NCBI GenBank assembly: GCA_964573255.1
Contig: CAZNJB010000028.1
Coordinates: 1-38,859 of the forward strand
Direction: 5' to 3'
Origin: CAYNUJ01 sp964573255
GTDB lineage: Bacteria > Bacteroidota > Ignavibacteria > Ignavibacteriales > Melioribacteraceae
Length of the DNA stretch: 38,859 nt
A program made the translations under genes and the position numbers. Shown piece after piece: positions 34,924-38,859 of the stretch. Within the stretch, counting starts at the first letter, position 1. Every line of letters begins with the position of its first letter. Under the pieces are notes generated by a model, which saw nothing but the letters and a program-made list of their open reading frames with translations, was not told the origin of the DNA and did not search any database.

Positions 34924-37900
34924 TTAAAGTTTATAATTTATCGTTATTCCAAAGAAAATATTTCTAGGATTAAGGAAAGTGAAAAACGTTTGATTCGGCA
35001 TATCTATATAAGCTTTTGTTTTAAGTACCTCATCCAAATATGCTTGATCAACCGAAACCCATTCCCCATTTTTGTATTGGAGATATCTTTTCGTAGTTGC
35101 TTCATAATAGATTGCTCTGCTGTTAGGCGTGAAATTATCGTCTATGCTGTGAATCCATTCCATTGGTACAAATTCAACACCGTCATCTCGATAATCACCT
35201 GGCTGATCATCACCGGGTATGAAATTGTAACCTAGATTACCGGCTTCCGATTCGGGTAAATGGAGTGATTGCATGTAATAGTTATAATCGTGAATGTCTC
35301 GGAATGAAAGTCCCGAAAAATGTTTGAAATTAAAGACGTTAGTTAAATCCATATAAAATTTCAAATCGATATTACCAAAATTGAATATCTTCGAAACTTT
35401 CAAATCCACATTATAATATGGTTTCCATTGAGCGTTATATTCTATTCCCGGTATATTATTGGGATTCCAAGTAAACCATTCTCCTGCAATCCAATTGGCA
35501 ATAACTAAGAAATGCCAGTCGCCGAAAATACGATTATCGGCAAAAGTAGGTCCAAAATTACGTGGAGTATGGAAATCAATATAAGATTTTACTCTTGGAC
35601 GAGGACGCGGTTTATTCTGTACGGGATTTCTATTTAAATATTCGCGTTGTTTTGCCGGATCTTCATAATAAATTAAAGAACCGAAATAACCTGAAGTACC
35701 TACACGGTACTCATAGTTTATGTTACCAGTAACCCAATCGCCATAAATTTTTGAAATATCCGCTTCGAATCCGAAAATATCCTGATATCTGTTATTAGTC
35801 AGTTTTGAATAATTAACTTTTCCGTCAAAACTTATATATCTAACATATAATTCCTGATCGGAATTGTCTTTGTAGTAAGCTGATAAATGAAGTAGATAAT
35901 CCTTCATTATCGCCTGGTCGTAGCCCAATTCATAGGCTATCGTCTTGGCAAGAGGAATTGTAGGATCACCCAACAACCCTAATCGATTTCTCACATCTCT
36001 TTGTACTCTGTACAGATTTTCGGATGTAGCAATTTGTCTATAGTGACCATAATTAAAATACAATTTTGAGTTCTCAGTAATTGGATGCGAAATAGCTATT
36101 CTGGGGCTAATTGTCAATTGCCCTTTAGCATCACCTAAAAATTTAGAATCATTATTCTCATTGTAATTCTGGGAGAAGAATTCGCGGTCGTAAACAGGAA
36201 CATCGTACCATTGACCATTTGGACTCGTATAATCGGCGATAAATCCAATAGTGGAAATCCATCCTTCGAATTCTATTTTATCTTGAAAATAAGCGGATGC
36301 TCTGTAGGGAGATCTTTTAATTATTGTCCAATTATTCCCTTCCGGCAAGAAAAAGTTTTCCCTACCGAACTTCATATCAAAATTATCTAAGGTAAATTCA
36401 ACACCAGCTTTAATTTGATTATGATTATCAATCTGATTTATGTAATCACCTTTTATTGAGTATGTGTTAATTTTACTGTAATCTCTGGAAGTACTAACCG
36501 CACCACCCATAGAAAGACCGCCATCAATTGAATATACAGGATCAGGCCAAAAACCAAGCGGTGCTTCATCAGCATAAAAGTTGCCAAATATTTTATATTT
36601 TTTTGTAGTATCTCTTAAGGAAGGGGCAGTAGTAAAATACTTTTTCCCTACCTTTCTAATTTGAACTTCGTAATAGGAATGCGGATTTAAAACATGAGTT
36701 AATTTTGCAGAAATCATGTGATCATATCTTGATGTCGGGGAGTAGAAAAGATCGGTATAAATTCTCCATGGAACCGTAAAACTGGAAGAATTTACAACGT
36801 TGGCAACATCAGACACAGAAGCCATATAAGATGTACCACCTGCAGTAGATGCAGATGTAGCAAATGTTTCTCCGTATAATCCGATAATATTCAATTTCAT
36901 CGACTTATTTATATCGGAGGTGATTTTTATCATAAAACTCTGGTCGGTTAAAGCATCGCGCGATAATCTCATTAAATACATATTTTGTTCACGCTTAAAA
37001 GATGCCCAAAATCTCAGATCCCCTAAATATTTCGAAACTAAAGGCACCGGACCACCAAACCCTCCGTCAATGTAATAATCAGGTTTGTTTATGTCACCTT
37101 GCTTTCTATATTGCCATTCAAATAACTTTTGTGCAGCTTCGGGAGTAATGTCGTTTGTAGGATCATCATCTTGCAATGTTGCTTCGGAAAAGGCATTCCA
37201 ACCGTCAAATTTAGGATACTGTCTTTGTGTATATTCATCCCAAGCGCTTGTTCCCGTCCATGCTACTTTCGGATCCAAATAAGGACGAAGCCAATAGGAA
37301 TTCGGATCGTATGGTGAAATTCCAAAGTGTTTTTGTGAAGGAGGACTAATTCGATAATTTATGGAAGCGCTATATCTATTTTTATCTCCTTCCCTGGTAA
37401 CAACATTAACTAAACCTGAGCGAACGTTATTATATTCAGCACTAAAACCACCTGTTTGAACGGAAATTTCCTGTACAGCGCTTAACGGGACATTAGATAT
37501 AGGAGTGTTCGTTCTTTCATCACGCATTATAATTCCGTCTACCATAAATAATGTTTCATTGCTTGCTCCACCCCTAACGGAAAGATTAGAACTTACACCT
37601 GCTTGTAATCCGATTACATCACCAACACTTGTAACAGGAAGAGCATCTATCTCAGCGGCGTTTACACTTTTTTGACTTGCAGCAACATCCTTCTTTACAA
37701 CATGTTTTTCAGCCAATACAACAATTTCTCCCTCAAGTTCTAAACTTGTCGGTTTCAATTTAAAATCAATTGTAGTAGTTCTATCTATCTCAACTTTTAC
37801 ACCTTCAATAGTAACACTTGTAAAACCAATTATTGATGCTCTAAGTTTATATGTTGCCGGCGGGATATTTAGTATTGTATAATACCCATTGATATCCGTT

Positions 37901-38061
37901 GCAGCTCCGTATGTCGTTCCAACAACAATTATATTTGCAAATGGTAACGGTTCTCCGGTTGATGCATCTATAACTCGTCCGGCAATTTTTCCGGTAGTAC
38001 CTGCAAAAGCATTAGTAGCAAGCATAATCAAGAAAAGCAGTACTAAATTTTTATATTTCAT
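34924..38061 (-). CDS. TonB-dependent receptor A (carboxypeptidase-regulatory-like N-terminus)
   Basis: A 1045-aa outer-membrane receptor and the first gene of the seven-gene surface operon. A signal peptide precedes 'GTTGKIAG'. Next come a CarboxypepD_reg-like domain (about 22-107), a TonB-box-like 'GEIVVLAEK', a plug ('NLSVRGGASNETLFMVDG', 'GGFSAEYNNVRSGLVNVVT') and a barrel. The barrel is longer than in receptor B near the C-terminus because of an extra charged stretch around residues 965-1025, just before 'FLNPRNIFFGITINYKL'. A GGGGAG lies about eight bases upstream of the ATG. It is followed by exoprotein A after 35 nt. The ligand is unknown. The two receptors differ most in their barrel loops, which suggests different ligands (inference). 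Confidence 0.88.
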   Translation of the reverse strand: MKYKNLVLLFLIMLATNAFAGTTGKIAGRVIDASTGEPLPFANIIVVGTTYGAATDINGYYTILNIPPATYKLRASIIGFTSVTIEGVKVEIDRTTTIDFKLKPTSLELEGEIVVLAEKHVVKKDVAASQKSVNAAEIDALPVTSVGDVIGLQAGVSSNLSVRGGASNETLFMVDGIIMRDERTNTPISNVPLSAVQEISVQTGGFSAEYNNVRSGLVNVVTREGDKNRYSASINYRISPPSQKHFGISPYDPNSYWLRPYLDPKVAWTGTSAWDEYTQRQYPKFDGWNAFSEATLQDDDPTNDITPEAAQKLFEWQYRKQGDINKPDYYIDGGFGGPVPLVSKYLGDLRFWASFKREQNMYLMRLSRDALTDQSFMIKITSDINKSMKLNIIGLYGETFATSASTAGGTSYMASVSDVANVVNSSSFTVPWRIYTDLFYSPTSRYDHMISAKLTHVLNPHSYYEVQIRKVGKKYFTTAPSLRDTTKKYKIFGNFYADEAPLGFWPDPVYSIDGGLSMGGAVSTSRDYSKINTYSIKGDYINQIDNHNQIKAGVEFTLDNFDMKFGRENFFLPEGNNWTIIKRSPYRASAYFQDKIEFEGWISTIGFIADYTSPNGQWYDVPVYDREFFSQNYNENNDSKFLGDAKGQLTISPRIAISHPITENSKLYFNYGHYRQIATSENLYRVQRDVRNRLGLLGDPTIPLAKTIAYELGYDQAIMKDYLLHLSAYYKDNSDQELYVRYISFDGKVNYSKLTNNRYQDIFGFEADISKIYGDWVTGNINYEYRVGTSGYFGSLIYYEDPAKQREYLNRNPVQNKPRPRPRVKSYIDFHTPRNFGPTFADNRIFGDWHFLVIANWIAGEWFTWNPNNIPGIEYNAQWKPYYNVDLKVSKIFNFGNIDLKFYMDLTNVFNFKHFSGLSFRDIHDYNYYMQSLHLPESEAGNLGYNFIPGDDQPGDYRDDGVEFVPMEWIHSIDDNFTPNSRAIYYEATTKRYLQYKNGEWVSVDQAYLDEVLKTKAYIDMPNQTFFTFLNPRNIFFGITINYKL

Positions 38062-38723
38062 TATTTACACTCCCCAATGATTGTTGAGTTCTGAATTGAT
38101 TGTTTTCTGAGATTTGATTTAGAAGACACTTGCCGTGTCTATAGTTTGATAACGCAAATAAATTTGAAACTGGTTGTTTTTTGACAAGATGTTACAACAT
38201 TTATTTAGTCACTAAAGATTATTGTATAAAATATTTTGGAGCGAAATTACAGCGATTAAAAATAAAATGCAACTATTTTATTCATACATTGATAATAATG
38301 TGTAAAAAAGTGAATTATTATGTTAAATTCTCACAATTTTTAAGAGTCTTATTGTAAAATTATGCATATAATTATTCATAAATGAAGTGTAAATTAATGA
38401 AATCGATACTCTTTTATAGAGTAAAAGACCTTTTACAAATATTCGTTATTCTGTATGGCCCAAATATATAGGAGAACATCTATACTCTTCAATCAAATAG
38501 TTTAATTGTGGGGATATAGTTTATTTACTCTCTCTAATTGAGATAAGCCAAACTCGGTTTAAATTGATAGCTTCGAAACAACGCCCCAGATACTTAAATA
38601 GATTAGCAAACAACAACCTGGCTAAACTCAATTACGAAGTATGTGCTCTAAATGGTTGTAGCGGTCAGTATCAAGAATTTTCAACAAATTAATGGGAAGG
38701 GAAAAAATTAGATTTTGAGTTTA
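38062..38723. other. Long AT-rich leader and intergenic region upstream of the surface operon
   Basis: About 660 bp without an accepted gene. It contains a small perfect hairpin AGACAC/GTGTCT (38124-38140) in the likely 5' leader of receptor A, a candidate promoter (38155-38187), a TACTC/GAGTA hairpin near 38408-38424, and a plus-strand frame open from 38501 to a stop near 38691 that lacks a convincing start or domain. The sequence from about 38565 to 38680 is slightly less AT-rich than the rest. Confidence 0.45.
38155..38187 (-). promoter_or_regulatory. Candidate promoter of the TonB-receptor operon
   Basis: On the minus strand TTGTCA (38182-38187) is followed after 19 nt by TTTATTTG (38155-38162), one mismatch from the Bacteroidota -7 element TAnnTTTG. 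The TTG to -7 distance is a few bases longer than usual. It lies about 95 nt upstream of the receptor A start. Weak call based on pattern only. Confidence 0.3.
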
Positions 38724-38755
38724 AAATAAAAAAGCCAGGCTCGGTTAACCTGGCT
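38724..38755 (-). terminator. Intrinsic terminator of tRNA-Phe
   Basis: On the minus strand AGCCAGG and CCTGGCT (plus 38749-38755 and 38733-38739) form a 7-bp stem followed by a run of T. It begins a few bases after the tRNA 3' end and faces the direction of tRNA transcription. Confidence 0.85.
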
Positions 38756-38758
38756 GGG

Positions 38759-38831
38759 TGGGCAGAGACGGAATCGAACCGCCGACACAAGGATTTTCAG
38801 TCCTTTGCTCTACCGACTGAGCTACCTGCCC
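38759..38831 (-). tRNA. tRNA-Phe (anticodon GAA)
   Basis: A 73-nt cloverleaf on the minus strand. The acceptor strands are GGGCAGG and TCTGCCC (one G-U pair), the D arm has GCTC/GAGC, the anticodon arm has AAGGA/TCCTT around the loop CTGAAAA (anticodon GAA at plus 38796-38798), and the T arm has GGCGG/CCGTC around TTCGATT. The discriminator is A. The next three bases read CCC, so CCA is not encoded and must be added after transcription. Confidence 0.96.
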
Positions 38832-38859
38832 GGCCTGTGACTGCTTCGGTATGAGAGGC

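Noticed and set aside
23888..38061. Classical SusC/SusD polysaccharide utilisation locus
   Set aside because: No SusD-like lipoprotein and no glycoside hydrolase, sulfatase or carbohydrate regulator is present in the operon.
38124..38140. Perfect AGACAC/GTGTCT hairpin as a terminator
   Set aside because: The stem is only 6 bp and has no T run on either side; at most it is a leader stem of the receptor mRNA.
38501..38691. Plus-strand frame open for about 62 codons near the window end, resembling the tail of a protein
   Set aside because: No ATG with a ribosome binding site, no family motif recognised, and it could arise by chance; kept only as a possible gene remnant.

Overview
The window looks like a chromosomal segment from an AT-rich member of the Ignavibacteria (Bacteroidota/Chlorobiota side), related to Ignavibacterium or Melioribacter. 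The signs are type IX secretion (T9SS) C-terminal sorting domains with the 'NYPNPFNPTT' linker typical of that class, a PorV/PorQ-family protein, paired TonB-dependent receptors with carboxypeptidase-regulatory-like N-termini, a bacterial GlnRS beside GluRS, and clear GGAG-type ribosome binding sites. The assignment rests on these features alone; no search was run.

Layout. Positions 41-1606 (minus) encode a DUF2254-like membrane protein, divergent from a plus-strand block: a three-receiver hybrid kinase-like protein whose kinase core looks dead (1785-4151), gltX and glnS overlapping by 8 nt (4224-7377), and a PAP2 phosphatase with a TTG start (7379-8161). Convergent to this is a minus-strand molybdenum-cofactor operon (13000 down to 8351): carboxymuconolactone-decarboxylase-like protein, single-domain ChrA-type transporter, moaA, moaC, MOSC protein, moeA, mobA. 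Most of its junctions touch or overlap. It is preceded by a structured leader of about 140 nt plus an intrinsic terminator (13211-13026), which reads as a candidate riboswitch, possibly of the Moco class.

The next minus-strand operon is pstS-pstC-pstA-pstB-phoU (19942 down to 13526) for high-affinity phosphate uptake. PstC and PstA carry large extra periplasmic regions. Four repeats spaced exactly 11 nt apart lie upstream of pstS and look like a Pho box, and a perfect 10-bp hairpin sits inside the first codons of pstC. pstSCAB looks richer in G+C than phoU and the Moco genes.

A plus-strand pair follows: a TrpB2-type tryptophan synthase beta chain with no trpA in the window (20618-21979) and a POT-family peptide transporter (22121-23650), ending at a terminator shared with a convergent seven-gene minus-strand operon. 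That operon (38061 down to 23888) has two tandem cassettes of [TonB-dependent receptor + FN3/CTD exoprotein], then a PorV-like barrel, an IPT/propeller lipoprotein and a T9SS-sorted propeller protein. It has no SusD and is the best candidate here for an uncharacterised surface system. A tRNA-Phe(GAA) with its own terminator closes the window. Heptad repeats based on ATCCAGT occur in two intergenic regions.
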